DNA of 64,000 nt, taken from positions 130,629 to 194,628 of the forward strand of contig NZ_JOBF01000010.1 in assembly GCF_000718635.1 (NCBI RefSeq). The letters run 5' to 3'. The translations under genes and the position numbers were made by a program. Positions 9,089 through 17,484 of this stretch are shown here, one piece after another. Below the pieces are notes generated by a model. It ran no database searches. It worked only from the letters and a program-made list of their open reading frames with translations, and was not told the origin of the DNA. The first letter of the stretch is position 1. Every line of letters begins with the position of its first letter. Origin of the DNA: Streptomyces varsoviensis (GTDB lineage Bacteria; Actinomycetota; Actinomycetes; Streptomycetales; Streptomycetaceae).

Positions 9089-9523
9089 GTGTCCCATCGA
9101 GACGACTCCGTCGAGACGATCCAGCGCGAGCTGACCGCGTTCGCCCGCCGGGCCCGCGCGACGGCCGCCCGGATGCACCCCGAACTCTCGCTGGTCTCCT
9201 TCACCCTCCTGGCCCACCTGGAGGACCAGCGGGGATGCCGCGCCACCGACCTCGCCGCGCACTACCTGCTCGACAAGTCCACCGTCAGCCGGCAGGTCTC
9301 CGCGCTGGAGCGGCTCGGCTTCGTCGAGCGCCGCGTGGACCCGGACGACCACCGCGTCCAGGTGCTGCATCTCACCGACGAGGGCGCCGAAATGCTCGCC
9401 AACGTCACCGCCAGCCGCCGCGTCGCCTTCCACGAGCGCCTGGCCGACTGGGACGAGGCCGACCTCGACCGCTTCGCGTCCTACCTGCTGCGTTACAACG
9501 CCGCGCAGGAAGCCGTCGAGTGA
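9089..9523 (+). CDS. MarR family transcriptional regulator
   Basis: A 144-aa winged-helix regulator. The GTG at 9089 has GGAAAGG about 8 bases upstream. The recognition region T-D-L-A-A-H-Y-L-L-D-K-S-T-V-S-R-Q-V and the wing D-P-D-D-H-R-V-Q-V are typical MarR features, with N- and C-terminal dimerisation helices. It is divergent from the membrane-protein gene and very probably represses both that gene and itself through the palindrome in the shared promoter region. The effector is unknown. Confidence 0.88.
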   Translation: MSHRDDSVETIQRELTAFARRARATAARMHPELSLVSFTLLAHLEDQRGCRATDLAAHYLLDKSTVSRQVSALERLGFVERRVDPDDHRVQVLHLTDEGAEMLANVTASRRVAFHERLADWDEADLDRFASYLLRYNAAQEAVE

Positions 9524-9631
9524 CCGAAGGAGTGAACAACACCAGAAGGCACCCCACCCACGCCGCCCGCGTCACGCACGCCGCAGCGCACCCCGCACCC
9601 TCCCCACCCCGCCCCTCCGGCCCCGGCGCCG

Positions 9632-9991
9632 CTACCGCAGCGCCTCCGGACACCCGCCCCCGTCGGCCAGATGCTTCTCCGCCCACCGCCCCAGCTCCTT
9701 GAGCGCGGGCTCCAGCGCCTCGCCCGCGGCGGTCAGCCGGTAGGCGACGCGCAGCGGCGGCCCCTCCTCGACCTCCCGCACCACCAGCCCCACCCCGGTC
9801 AACTCCGCGAGCCGGTCCGACAGCATGCGTTCACTGATCCCCGGAATCGCCCGCCGCAGCTCGGCGAAGCGCACCTCCCCCGGCATCAGCGTGGCCACAA
9901 TCAGCCCCGTCCAGCGCTTCCCGAACAGCTCGAAGACGCGTGTCATCCCCGTGCCGACGCTCTTGCACACCTGCGCATCGTGGTCCGCCAT
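9632..9991 (-). CDS. HxlR family transcriptional regulator
   Basis: A 119-aa winged-helix protein with the HxlR signature: FGKRWTGLIVATLMPGEVRFAELRRAIPGISERMLSDRL, then LVVREV and the C-terminal YRLTAAGEAL. An N-terminal cysteine (VCKSVGTGMTRVFE) is in the position used by redox-sensing members such as HypR and QorR, so it could sense quinones or disulfide stress. It is divergent from the azoreductase gene and is the likely regulator of it. Confidence 0.87.
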   Translation of the reverse strand: MADHDAQVCKSVGTGMTRVFELFGKRWTGLIVATLMPGEVRFAELRRAIPGISERMLSDRLAELTGVGLVVREVEEGPPLRVAYRLTAAGEALEPALKELGRWAEKHLADGGGCPEALR

Positions 9992-10031
9992 ATGAACAGC
10001 GTACTGCTTTCTCGTTCGGGGCTGCACAAAA

Positions 10032-10048
10032 GTAAGCTACTGTGTTAC
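10032..10048. promoter_or_regulatory. Candidate HxlR operator between hxlR-type and azoR genes
   Basis: An inverted repeat GTAA-N9-TTAC sits in the unusually A/T-rich centre of the 136-bp divergent spacer. HxlR-type regulators commonly bind GTA(A)...TTAC dyads. No direct evidence of binding. Confidence 0.45.
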
Positions 10049-10127
10049 CAATAGTTCCGTACGCGGGCATGGCGCGCACGGCTGCGCACGCACCGCCCCC
10101 ATCGACGCACTCCCCCCTGGAGCCATC

Positions 10128-10796
10128 ATGGCAACGCTGCTGCACATCGACTCGTCCCTCTTCCCCGACGGCACCTCGGTCTCCCGCTCCGTCACCGCCG
10201 CCTTCCGCGACGCCTGGCTGGCCGAGCACCCCGAGGGCACCGTCGTCCACCGCGACCTGAGCGCCAACCCGCTGCCGCACTTCGACGCCGCCGCCTCGTC
10301 GGCCGGCTCCGTCGACCCGGCCGAGCACACCCCGGAGCAGAAGGCCGCCGCCGCCCTGCGCACCGAGCTGGTCGAGGAGCTGGAAGCCGCCGACGCGGTG
10401 GTCATCGGCGCACCCATGTACAACTTCACGATCCCCTCCACGCTCAAGGCGTGGCTGGACCAGGTGTTCATCATCGGCCGCACGGCCGGCTCGGAGCAGT
10501 CCATCGCGGGCGTCCCGGTCACCGTCGTCGCCAGCCGCGGCGGCTCGTACGCCCCCGGGACCCCGCGCGAGGAGTTCGAGTTCGTCCAGAACTACCTGGA
10601 GAAGATATTCACCTCGCTCGGCGTCGAGCTGGACTTCATCGTCCCGGAACTGACCCTGGCCAAGGCCAACCCGGCGATGGCCGACCTCATCCCGCTCGCC
10701 GAGAAGTCCCGCGCCGAGGCCTTCGAGGCCGCCGCCGCGAAGGGCAAGGCGATCGCCGCCGCCCACGCCGAGTCCACTGCGGCAACGCGGAGTTGA
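10128..10796 (+). CDS. azoR: FMN-dependent NADH:quinone oxidoreductase / azoreductase
   Basis: A 222-aa flavodoxin-like oxidoreductase of the AzoR/AcpD family, reducing quinones and azo bonds with NADH. Diagnostic parts are the phosphate loop H-I-D-S-S-L-F-P-D-G-T-S-V-S-R near residue 6, the A-P-M-Y-N-F-T-I-P-S-T-L-K-A-W-L-D motif, and ASRGGSYAPGTPREEFEF before the last strand. Length is typical (200-220 aa). It is divergent from the HxlR regulator and is followed by a hairpin terminator. Confidence 0.92.
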   Translation: MATLLHIDSSLFPDGTSVSRSVTAAFRDAWLAEHPEGTVVHRDLSANPLPHFDAAASSAGSVDPAEHTPEQKAAAALRTELVEELEAADAVVIGAPMYNFTIPSTLKAWLDQVFIIGRTAGSEQSIAGVPVTVVASRGGSYAPGTPREEFEFVQNYLEKIFTSLGVELDFIVPELTLAKANPAMADLIPLAEKSRAEAFEAAAAKGKAIAAAHAESTAATRS

Positions 10797-10816
10797 GAAT
10801 GACCGAAAACCGTCGG

Positions 10817-10848
10817 CCACCCCGTAGCCGCTGGTCAGCGCGGGGTGG
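10817..10848 (+). terminator. Hairpin downstream of azoR
   Basis: Stem CCACCCCG/CGGGGTGG with a second inner pairing CGCTG/CAGCG, starting 20 bases after the azoR stop. It has no T-run, as is common for Streptomyces terminators. Confidence 0.65.
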
Positions 10849-10971
10849 CAGGCGGTATTGGGTGGCGTTGGCGCAATCTTTAGCTGAAACTAAGCTTTTA
10901 GCCCTGCCTAAAGGTGGCATGCTTCTCTAGGTAAGCGCGCCAGAGACCACCGAAGCCATTGGGGGTACGCC

Positions 10972-11307
10972 ATGGCCTGGCGAAACAGTGCCGAGCAGGG
11001 CCGTGCCGCTGAGTTGGCGGGTGCCCGGCTGGCGAGACAGGCGACGGCGTCCCTCGCGGGGCTGCTCGCCGAGCGCGGCATGACCCGCAAGGACCTGGCC
11101 GACTGTCTGGGAGTATCCCCCGGACGAGTCAGTCAGATCCTGTCCGGCGACGAGAACCTCACGCTGAGGTCGCTGGCCGCCGTCGCGGAGTCACTCGACG
11201 CCCGCGTGGAAATATCGTTCTACGACCCGTCCCCGGCGGAGCGCCAGGAGCCCCCGGAGACCACCGAGGCCGACGCGACACGCAGCTTCGTGGCGACCTA
11301 CCGCTGA
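10972..11307 (+). CDS. Small XRE-type helix-turn-helix protein
   Basis: A 111-aa protein with a Cro/CI-type HTH at residues about 37-90 (MTRKDLADCLGVSPGRVSQILSG), resembling antitoxin or phage-like regulators, followed by a short acidic tail. The 110 bases upstream are distinctly A/T-rich and contain several TTTAG/CTAAG half sites (10880-10930), which could be its own operator. Its last 10 bases overlap the convergent downstream gene. No toxin-like partner is adjacent in the same orientation. Confidence 0.8.
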   Translation: MAWRNSAEQGRAAELAGARLARQATASLAGLLAERGMTRKDLADCLGVSPGRVSQILSGDENLTLRSLAAVAESLDARVEISFYDPSPAERQEPPETTEADATRSFVATYR

Positions 11308-12158
11308 CCCCGGCCCCTGGCCCCGGCCCGTAGCAGGGCGGCCAGTCTCCGTCTGCGGGGCCGCGGGACGCCGGGCAGGACCACCGTGTGCCGCAGCGGC
11401 AGGTGCCGCCCTCTGAGTTCGGAGATCTTGCGGTCGCCGCTGCGCTTCCCGTAGGTGTGTGCCAGCTCCAGCAGATGCCGGCAGTACTGCTCGGCCTCCC
11501 CGAACGCCCGCTTCGCGCGCCGCTCCTCCTCGCGGGTGCGCGGCCGGCCCTGCTGGAGACAGGTCTTGCCGATGTCCGCCTCGGCCTTGGCCCACCGCTG
11601 CGCCGCCGACTGCACGTCCTTGTAGCGGTCGAGGATCTCGCGCCGGAGAGTGCTGCGGCTGCGGCTCGTACGCCCGCGCACATCGACCCGCATCAGCAGG
11701 TACCGCTTGACCTCGTCGGAGAAGAGGTCAAGGTCCCAGCAGTCATGGAAGCCGTGGACCAGCCGGTCGCACCAGTCGGCGCGGTCCTCCTGGAGCCGGC
11801 GCGCGAGGCTGGCGAGGAGCAGCGAGTCGCCCAGCGTCAGCACGGCCATGAGGGCGCGCCCGCTCGTCTGCTCGCCCCGGCCGCGGGGGACCACACCGGA
11901 ACCGGCCACCGCGCCCACCGCGATCGGCGGCACGCTCGACGCGTTCGGCAGCAGCAGGCCGCTGGCCAGCGCCGCCACCCCGGAGGTCCACAGCACGACA
12001 CAGCCCGCGAGCGCCGCGGAGCGGGCCGTACCGAGCAGGCGCCCGTCCTCACGGAAGCGGTAGACCAGGCCCACCCACGCCACGCCCGCGCACACCCCGG
12101 CGGGCAGCAGCCACTCCGTCAGCCAAGACGCCTGGCCCAACGCCACATCGTCCCCCAC
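11298..12158 (-). CDS. Hypothetical membrane protein
   Basis: A 286-aa protein of unknown function. I chose the GTG at 12158 because a GGAG lies about 12 bases upstream and the sequence before it is Arg/Trp-rich and non-coding in character. Two or three hydrophobic segments lie in the first 110 residues (LLPAGVCAGVAWVGLVY; SAALAGCVVLWTSGVAALASGLLL), followed by a soluble, charged, largely helical C-terminal half. It overlaps the end of the convergent XRE gene. No family recognised. Confidence 0.55.
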   Translation of the reverse strand: MGDDVALGQASWLTEWLLPAGVCAGVAWVGLVYRFREDGRLLGTARSAALAGCVVLWTSGVAALASGLLLPNASSVPPIAVGAVAGSGVVPRGRGEQTSGRALMAVLTLGDSLLLASLARRLQEDRADWCDRLVHGFHDCWDLDLFSDEVKRYLLMRVDVRGRTSRSRSTLRREILDRYKDVQSAAQRWAKAEADIGKTCLQQGRPRTREEERRAKRAFGEAEQYCRHLLELAHTYGKRSGDRKISELRGRHLPLRHTVVLPGVPRPRRRRLAALLRAGARGRGQR

Positions 12159-12575
12159 TCCGGTACTCCGGTCACAGACGACGAGGCTCTCCACGCACCC
12201 GAATCGGCGAAGTCCGAACCAGCGGCGCCCCAACCGCACACTCAACGCGACTTGACGCCACACGCAGCGCCCCAGTGCGACTACAGGTCGATGCTCCCAC
12301 CACGGCCCCGCCGACATGCGGCGATCCGGCCACGTCCCCCCAGGAGAGAAAGATTCCCGCCAACAATGGAGCCAACAATGCAGCCGCCAATGGGGCCGGC
12401 AACGAAAGAGACCAGGCCGCGAACGCGCCTGACGGAATCGCGAGCGCGTCTCACGGCGCCGCGAGCGCGCCCCGCCGTGGCACACCGGCCGCCGGACCAC
12501 GGGAAGCCGCCGGACAACGAGAAACGGGCCCCACCGGCGACTTCCGTCACTGGTGAGACCCGTATCACTGATACG
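12159..12575. other. Spacer without a credible gene, small hairpin before tRNA-Leu
   Basis: About 417 bases of Pro/Arg-like frames with no ribosome-binding site or conserved motif. Next to the 3' end of tRNA-Leu lies a perfect dyad, CGTATCA-C-TGATACG (12561-12575), which could help end tRNA transcription. I see nothing else. Confidence 0.6.
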
Positions 12576-12659
12576 TGCGCGAGGGGGGAGTTGAACCCCC
12601 ACGCCCTTTCGGGCACTGGAACCTGAATCCAGCGCGTCTGCCTATTCCGCCACCCGCGC
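12576..12659 (-). tRNA. tRNA-Leu (anticodon CAG)
   Basis: Read on the minus strand it folds as a class II tRNA. The acceptor stem starts GCGCGGG and pairs with CTCGCGC plus discriminator A. The anticodon stem is CTGGA/TCCAG around the loop TTCAGGT, giving anticodon CAG. A variable arm with the hairpin TGCCCGAAAGGGCG is followed by the T-arm GGGGGTTCAACTCCCCC. No CCA is encoded. Confidence 0.95.
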
Positions 12660-12660
12660 A

Positions 12661-12994
12661 TGGGTGCTGTCTTCTCAACTCTCTCACAGCTTCCGAACTG
12701 GCCTGTCCGGGTCTGGTGCGAGCGCCTTCCGACATCCAGAAGATTAGCACGCCGGTGGGGGTGGATTCACATCCCTTGTCGAGCGCCCGCTCCCTCGGCG
12801 ACCACCCCGGTTGCGGGACACTGAGTTGAGGCCGCCTCTACGATCCCTAGTGGAACCTCGCGGAGACGTCCTGGAACGCGACACTCGTCACTCCTGACTC
12901 CAAAGGGGAACCAGCCGTTTCCACGGCGCGTGGATACGATCAGTAAGCAGTATCAGGACGACACTCGGCCCGACACCGAGGAAGGAGGTGCCCG
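12661..12994. promoter_or_regulatory. Upstream region of fhaA operon
   Basis: A 334-base spacer between tRNA-Leu and fhaA. It must hold the promoter of the fhaAB-pstP-ftsW-pbpA-pknB unit; TACGAT at 12935-12940 is a plausible -10 element but no convincing -35 is seen. AAGGAGGTG at about 12981-12989 is a near-perfect ribosome-binding site for fhaA. Confidence 0.5.
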
Positions 12995-13861
12995 GTGGGA
13001 GTTATGAAGCGCTTCGAGCAGCGTCTCGAAGGTCTCGTGAACGGCACCTTCGCCAAAGTATTCAAGTCCGAGGTGCAGCCCGTCGAGATCGCGGGCGCGC
13101 TTCAGCGTGAGTGCGACAACAACGCCACCATCTGGAACCGCGACCGCACCGTCGTGCCCAACGACTTCATCGTCGAGCTCAGCGCCCCGGACTTCGACCG
13201 GCTGAGCCCGTACTCCGGCCAGCTCGGCGACGAGCTGTCCGGAATGGTGCGCGACTACGCCAAACAGCAGCGCTACACCTTCATGGGCACCATCAGGGTG
13301 CACCTGGAGAAGGCCGACGACCTCGACACCGGCCTCTACCGCGTCCGCAGCCGCACTCTCGCCTCCAGCGAGAGCCAGCAGCCGCCGACCGACAACAACC
13401 CGTACGCGGAGCGGGCCACCGCGCCGCGCTCCGGGCCCGGCGGCCATGTCGGTGGAGGCGGCGGCGGATACCCCGCGCAGCCCGCCGGCGCGCCCCCCAT
13501 GCCCTCGGCACCGCCCCCCGGAGCCGCCCGCCCCGCGCCCCGTACGGGCGCGCCCGGCGCCGGCCCCCTGCCGAGCGGGCAGACCCGCCGCTGGATCGAG
13601 ATCAACGGCACCCGCCACCAGATCTCCCGGCCCACGCTCGTACTGGGCCGCAGCACCGAGGCGGACGTACGCATCGACGACCCGGGCGTCTCCCGCAGGC
13701 ACTGCGAGATCCGGGTCGGCACCCCCGCGACAATTCAGGACCTGGGGTCCACAAACGGCATCGTGGTGGACGGGCAGCACACCACCCGCGCTACGCTCCG
13801 CGACGGCTCGCGGATCGTCGTGGGCAGTACCACCATCGTTTACCGGCAAGCCGAAGGGTGA
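12995..13861 (+). CDS. fhaA: FhaA: DUF3662 plus FHA domain protein
   Basis: A 288-aa cytoplasmic adaptor. Residues 1-115 are the DUF3662 domain found at the N-terminus of actinobacterial FhaA; residues 115-200 are a Pro/Gly/Ala-rich linker; residues 205-285 are a forkhead-associated domain with the phosphothreonine-binding motifs GRS, SRRHCEI and LGSTNGI. FHA domains bind kinase targets phosphorylated by PknB, here encoded in the same operon. In mycobacteria FhaA links PknB to peptidoglycan precursor flipping (MviN). The GTG start has AAGGAGGTG just upstream. Confidence 0.93.
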   Translation: MGVMKRFEQRLEGLVNGTFAKVFKSEVQPVEIAGALQRECDNNATIWNRDRTVVPNDFIVELSAPDFDRLSPYSGQLGDELSGMVRDYAKQQRYTFMGTIRVHLEKADDLDTGLYRVRSRTLASSESQQPPTDNNPYAERATAPRSGPGGHVGGGGGGYPAQPAGAPPMPSAPPPGAARPAPRTGAPGAGPLPSGQTRRWIEINGTRHQISRPTLVLGRSTEADVRIDDPGVSRRHCEIRVGTPATIQDLGSTNGIVVDGQHTTRATLRDGSRIVVGSTTIVYRQAEG

Positions 13862-13871
13862 AGCGGGGGCA

Positions 13872-14408
13872 ATGTCAGAGCTGACCCTCACGGTCATGCG
13901 GTTGGGTTTCCTCGCCGTACTGTGGCTGTTCGTCATCGTGGCCGTACAGGTCATCCGCAGCGATCTGTTCGGCACCCGGGTGACCCAGCGCGGTTCGCGC
14001 CGCGGCGGCCAGGACCGGCAGCCGCAGCGGGGGGCCGCGGCGCAGACCGCCGCCACGCCGCCGCAGCAGCGCCAGCAGTCCGGCGGCCGACGGGCCAAGG
14101 GGGGCGGCCGCGGCGCCCCCAGCAAGCTCGTCGTCTCCGAGGGGACGCTGGCCGGCACCACCGTCGCCCTCCAGGGCCAGACCATCTCGCTGGGCCGCGC
14201 CCACGACTCGACGATCGTCCTCGATGACGACTACGCCTCCAGCAGGCATGCCAGGATCTACCCGGACCGGGACGGCAAGTGGATCGTCGAGGACCTCGGC
14301 TCCACCAACGGCACGTACCTGGACCGGACCCGGCTGACCACCCCGACCCCGATCCCGCTCGGCGCGCCGATCCGCATCGGCAAGACCGTCATCGAGCTGC
14401 GGAAGTAG
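13872..14408 (+). CDS. fhaB: FhaB (FipA-like): membrane-anchored FHA protein
   Basis: A 178-aa protein with one N-terminal membrane helix (about residues 9-28, LGFLAVLWLFVIVAVQVI), a basic Gln/Ala-rich linker and a C-terminal FHA domain (GRAHDSTIVLDD; SSRHARIY; LGSTNGTYLD). It follows fhaA by 10 bases. The mycobacterial counterpart is phosphorylated by PknA/B and connects the divisome to cell-wall enzymes. Its position ahead of the phosphatase and the ftsW/pbpA pair supports the same role. Confidence 0.93.
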   Translation: MSELTLTVMRLGFLAVLWLFVIVAVQVIRSDLFGTRVTQRGSRRGGQDRQPQRGAAAQTAATPPQQRQQSGGRRAKGGGRGAPSKLVVSEGTLAGTTVALQGQTISLGRAHDSTIVLDDDYASSRHARIYPDRDGKWIVEDLGSTNGTYLDRTRLTTPTPIPLGAPIRIGKTVIELRK

Positions 14409-14483
14409 TAGGACCATGACGACCGGAGGGTGGGCAGCGTGGCAGCGAAGGGGCTGTTCCCGGAGCCGACGGGCGAGGTGCGC

Positions 14484-16037
14484 ATGAGTCTGTCACTGCG
14501 TTTCGCCGCCGGATCGCACAAGGGCATGATCCGGGAGGGCAACGAGGACTCCGGTTACGCCGGCCCCCGCCTGCTCGCCATCGCCGACGGCATGGGCGGC
14601 CAGGCCGCCGGCGAGGTCGCCAGCTCCGAGGTGATCTCCACCCTCGTCCCGCTCGACGACGACGTGCCGGGCTCCGACATCCTCACCTCGCTCGGCAGCG
14701 CCGTGCAGCGCGCCAACGAACAACTGCGCGTCATGGTGGAGGAGGACCCGCAGCTCGAAGGCATGGGCACCACGCTCACCGCCCTGCTGTGGACCGGTCA
14801 GCGGCTCGGCCTCGTACATGTCGGGGACTCCCGCGCGTACCTGCTGCGGGACGGCGTCCTCACCCAGATCACACAGGACCACACCTGGGTACAGCGCCTC
14901 GTCGACGAGGGCCGGATCACCGAGGAAGAGGCCACCACCCACCCGCAGCGCTCCCTGCTGATGCGCGCGCTGGGCAGCGGCGACCATGTCGAGCCGGACC
15001 TGTCCATCCGGGAGGTGCGGGCCGGGGACCGCTATCTGATCTGCTCCGACGGTCTCTGCGGGGTCGTCAGCCACCAGACGATAGAGGACACCCTCGCCAG
15101 CTACCAGGGCCCGCACGAGACCGTGCAGATGCTCATCGAGCTGGCCCTGCGCGGCGGTGGCCCCGACAACATCACCTGCATCGTCGCCGATGTCTTCGAC
15201 GTCGACGGCGGCGACGCGCACGCGAGCCAGCTCAACGACACCCCGGTCATCGTGGGCGCGGTCGCCGAGAACCAGCTCCAGATGGGCGACGGCGGCGCCG
15301 CGATGCAGACGCCCGCCGGCCGGGCGGCCGAGCTCGGCCGCGCCAGCCGGCCCGTACCGCAGCAGCCCGGCGGCTTCGGCCCGCCCGGCAGCGGGGACGG
15401 TTCGGACGGGCAGCCGTCCGAGGGCGCGTACGACGACTACGCCGACGACGACTACGGCAGACCCTCCGCCGGCCGCAAGTGGCTCAAGCGGTCGCTGATC
15501 ACCCTGGTGGTGCTCGGCATCGTGGGCGGCGGGCTCTACGGCGGCTACCGCTGGACCCAGTCGCAGTACTACGTGGGCGCCAAGGACCAGCATCTCGCCG
15601 TCTACCAGGGCATCAGCCAGGATCTCGCCTGGTTCAAGATGAACAAGGTCTACGAGGACCACCCCGAGATCGAACTCAAGTACCTCCCGGTCGACCAGCG
15701 CAGCCGCGTGCAGGACACCATCACGGTGGGCGACCGCGAGCAGGCCGTGCAGAAGGCCAAGGACCTCGGCATGCTCGCCGGAACCTGCAAGAAGCTCGAC
15801 GAGCGCAAGAAGGCCGAGGCCGAGGCGAAGAAGAAGCAGCAGGAGAAGGAAAAGAAGGACCAGGCGGACAAGGAGAAGGACAAGCTCGGGCAGAACCCCG
15901 GCTCAAAGCCGCTGCACGGTACCCCCCAGAGCGGTACGAACCAGAGCGGCACGCGCCTCAACTCCACCCCGACCCCCGGCCCCACCCTGAGCGAGGAAGA
16001 GCAGAAGTGGGCCCCACAGTGCAGCAGCAGCCAGTAG
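14484..16037 (+). CDS. pstP: PP2C-type Ser/Thr phosphatase PstP
   Basis: A 517-aa membrane phosphatase that reverses PknB phosphorylation. The PP2C domain covers about residues 1-240 with metal-binding motifs N-E-D-S, D-G-M-G-G, V-G-D-S-R and the C-terminal G-G-P-D-N-I-T. A membrane helix near 345-365 (SLITLVVLGIVGGGLYGG) is followed by an extracellular domain and a Lys/Glu-rich, then Thr/Pro-rich tail. I chose ATG 14484 (GAGGTG upstream; N-terminus aligns with mycobacterial PstP); GTG 14439 after GGAGGG is a possible longer start. Confidence 0.93.
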   Translation: MSLSLRFAAGSHKGMIREGNEDSGYAGPRLLAIADGMGGQAAGEVASSEVISTLVPLDDDVPGSDILTSLGSAVQRANEQLRVMVEEDPQLEGMGTTLTALLWTGQRLGLVHVGDSRAYLLRDGVLTQITQDHTWVQRLVDEGRITEEEATTHPQRSLLMRALGSGDHVEPDLSIREVRAGDRYLICSDGLCGVVSHQTIEDTLASYQGPHETVQMLIELALRGGGPDNITCIVADVFDVDGGDAHASQLNDTPVIVGAVAENQLQMGDGGAAMQTPAGRAAELGRASRPVPQQPGGFGPPGSGDGSDGQPSEGAYDDYADDDYGRPSAGRKWLKRSLITLVVLGIVGGGLYGGYRWTQSQYYVGAKDQHLAVYQGISQDLAWFKMNKVYEDHPEIELKYLPVDQRSRVQDTITVGDREQAVQKAKDLGMLAGTCKKLDERKKAEAEAKKKQQEKEKKDQADKEKDKLGQNPGSKPLHGTPQSGTNQSGTRLNSTPTPGPTLSEEEQKWAPQCSSSQ

Positions 16038-16062
16038 CAACGGCATAGGGGGCCACCTACCG

Positions 16063-17484
16063 ATGAGCAGCGCCACCACCACCGCGACCACCACCATCAG
16101 CACGGTCGGGCCGCCCAGCAGGCGCAACACCGAACTGGCCCTGCTGGTCTTCGCCGTCGTCATCCCGTGCTTCGCCTACGCCAACGTCGGCCTCGCGCTG
16201 AGCGACGAGATGCCCTCCGGCATGCTCGGGTACGGGGTCGGGCTCGGCCTGCTCGCGGGCGTCGGCCACCTCGTGGTCCGCAAGTTCGCGCCGTACGCCG
16301 ACCCGCTGCTGCTGCCGCTGGCGACGCTGCTCAACGGCCTCGGCCTCGTACTGATCTGGCGGCTGGACCAGTCCGAGCGGCTCGCGCGCACCGCCAAGTT
16401 CCAGGGCTTCACCTTCCAGGCGTCGGCCCCCAACCAACTGCTCTTCTCGGCCATCGCGATCGCCCTGTTCGTGGCCGTCCTGGTGTTCCTCAAGGACCAC
16501 CGCATCCTCCAGCGTTACACCTACATCTCCATGGTGGTCGCGCTGATCCTGCTGGTCGCCCCGATCTTCTTCCCCGGCAAGAACGGCGCCAAGATCTGGA
16601 TCGTGATCCCGGGCCTCGGCTCGATCCAGCCCGGCGAGTTCGCCAAGATCATCCTCGCGGTGTTCTTCGCGGGCTACCTCATGGTCAAGCGGGACGCCCT
16701 GGCGCTGGCCAGCCGCCGCTTCATGGGTCTGTACCTGCCGCGCGGCCGCGACCTCGGGCCGATCATCGTGGTCTGGGTGCTGTCACTGCTCATCCTGGTC
16801 TTCGAGACCGACCTGGGCACCTCGCTGCTGTTCTTCGGCATGTTCGTCGTCATGCTGTACGTCGCCACCGAGCGCACGAGCTGGATCGTCTTCGGTCTGC
16901 TGATGTCCGCCGGCGGCGCCGCGGTCGTCGGCACCTTCGAGCCGCACGTGCACGTGCGCGTGATGGCGTGGCTGCACCCCTTCGACGTCTTCACGACCGG
17001 CCAGGGCACCGAGCAGATCGCCCAGTCCCTGTTCGCCTTCGGCTCCGGCGGAGTCTTCGGCACCGGCTGGGGCCAGGGCCACTCCGACCTCATCAGCTTC
17101 GCCGCCAACTCCGACTTCATCTTCGCCACCGTCGGCGAGGAGCTCGGGCTGGCCGGCACGATGGCGATGCTGCTGGTCTACGGCCTGATCGTGGAGCGCG
17201 GCGTACGGACCGCCCTCGCCGCCCGCGACCCCTTCGGGAAGCTGCTGGCCGTGGGTCTGTCCGCCGCCTTCGCCATCCAGGTCTTCGTCGTCGCGGGCGG
17301 CGTCATGGGGCTCATCCCGATGACCGGTATGACCATGCCGTTCCTCGCCCAGGGCGGCTCGTCCGTGATCGCCAACTGGGCCCTGATCGCCATCCTGATG
17401 AAGATCAGCGACACCGCCCGCAGACCGGCTCCGGCCCCCGCCCCGTCCCCCGACGCCGAGATGACCCAGGTGGTCCGACCGTGA
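16063..17484 (+). CDS. SEDS family peptidoglycan glycosyltransferase FtsW/RodA
   Basis: A 473-aa polytopic protein with about ten to twelve membrane segments, polymerising lipid II with its partner class B PBP. Family signatures include P-G-E-F-A-K-I, E-T-D-L-G-T-S-L-L, the late F-A-N-S-D-F-I-F-type motif (AANSDFIFATVGEELGL), and G-L-I-P-M-T-G-M-T-M-P-F-L-A-Q-G-G-S. The stop overlaps the pbpA GTG start (GTGA), so the synthase pair is translationally coupled. Whether it acts in elongation, division or sporulation cannot be decided from sequence; the position matches M. tuberculosis rodA (Rv0017c). Confidence 0.93.
   Translation: MSSATTTATTTISTVGPPSRRNTELALLVFAVVIPCFAYANVGLALSDEMPSGMLGYGVGLGLLAGVGHLVVRKFAPYADPLLLPLATLLNGLGLVLIWRLDQSERLARTAKFQGFTFQASAPNQLLFSAIAIALFVAVLVFLKDHRILQRYTYISMVVALILLVAPIFFPGKNGAKIWIVIPGLGSIQPGEFAKIILAVFFAGYLMVKRDALALASRRFMGLYLPRGRDLGPIIVVWVLSLLILVFETDLGTSLLFFGMFVVMLYVATERTSWIVFGLLMSAGGAAVVGTFEPHVHVRVMAWLHPFDVFTTGQGTEQIAQSLFAFGSGGVFGTGWGQGHSDLISFAANSDFIFATVGEELGLAGTMAMLLVYGLIVERGVRTALAARDPFGKLLAVGLSAAFAIQVFVVAGGVMGLIPMTGMTMPFLAQGGSSVIANWALIAILMKISDTARRPAPAPAPSPDAEMTQVVRP

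Noticed and set aside
12172..12402. Small minus-strand frame between tRNA-Leu and the membrane protein gene
   Set aside because: No ribosome-binding site, no motif and no GC-position bias beyond that of the region.
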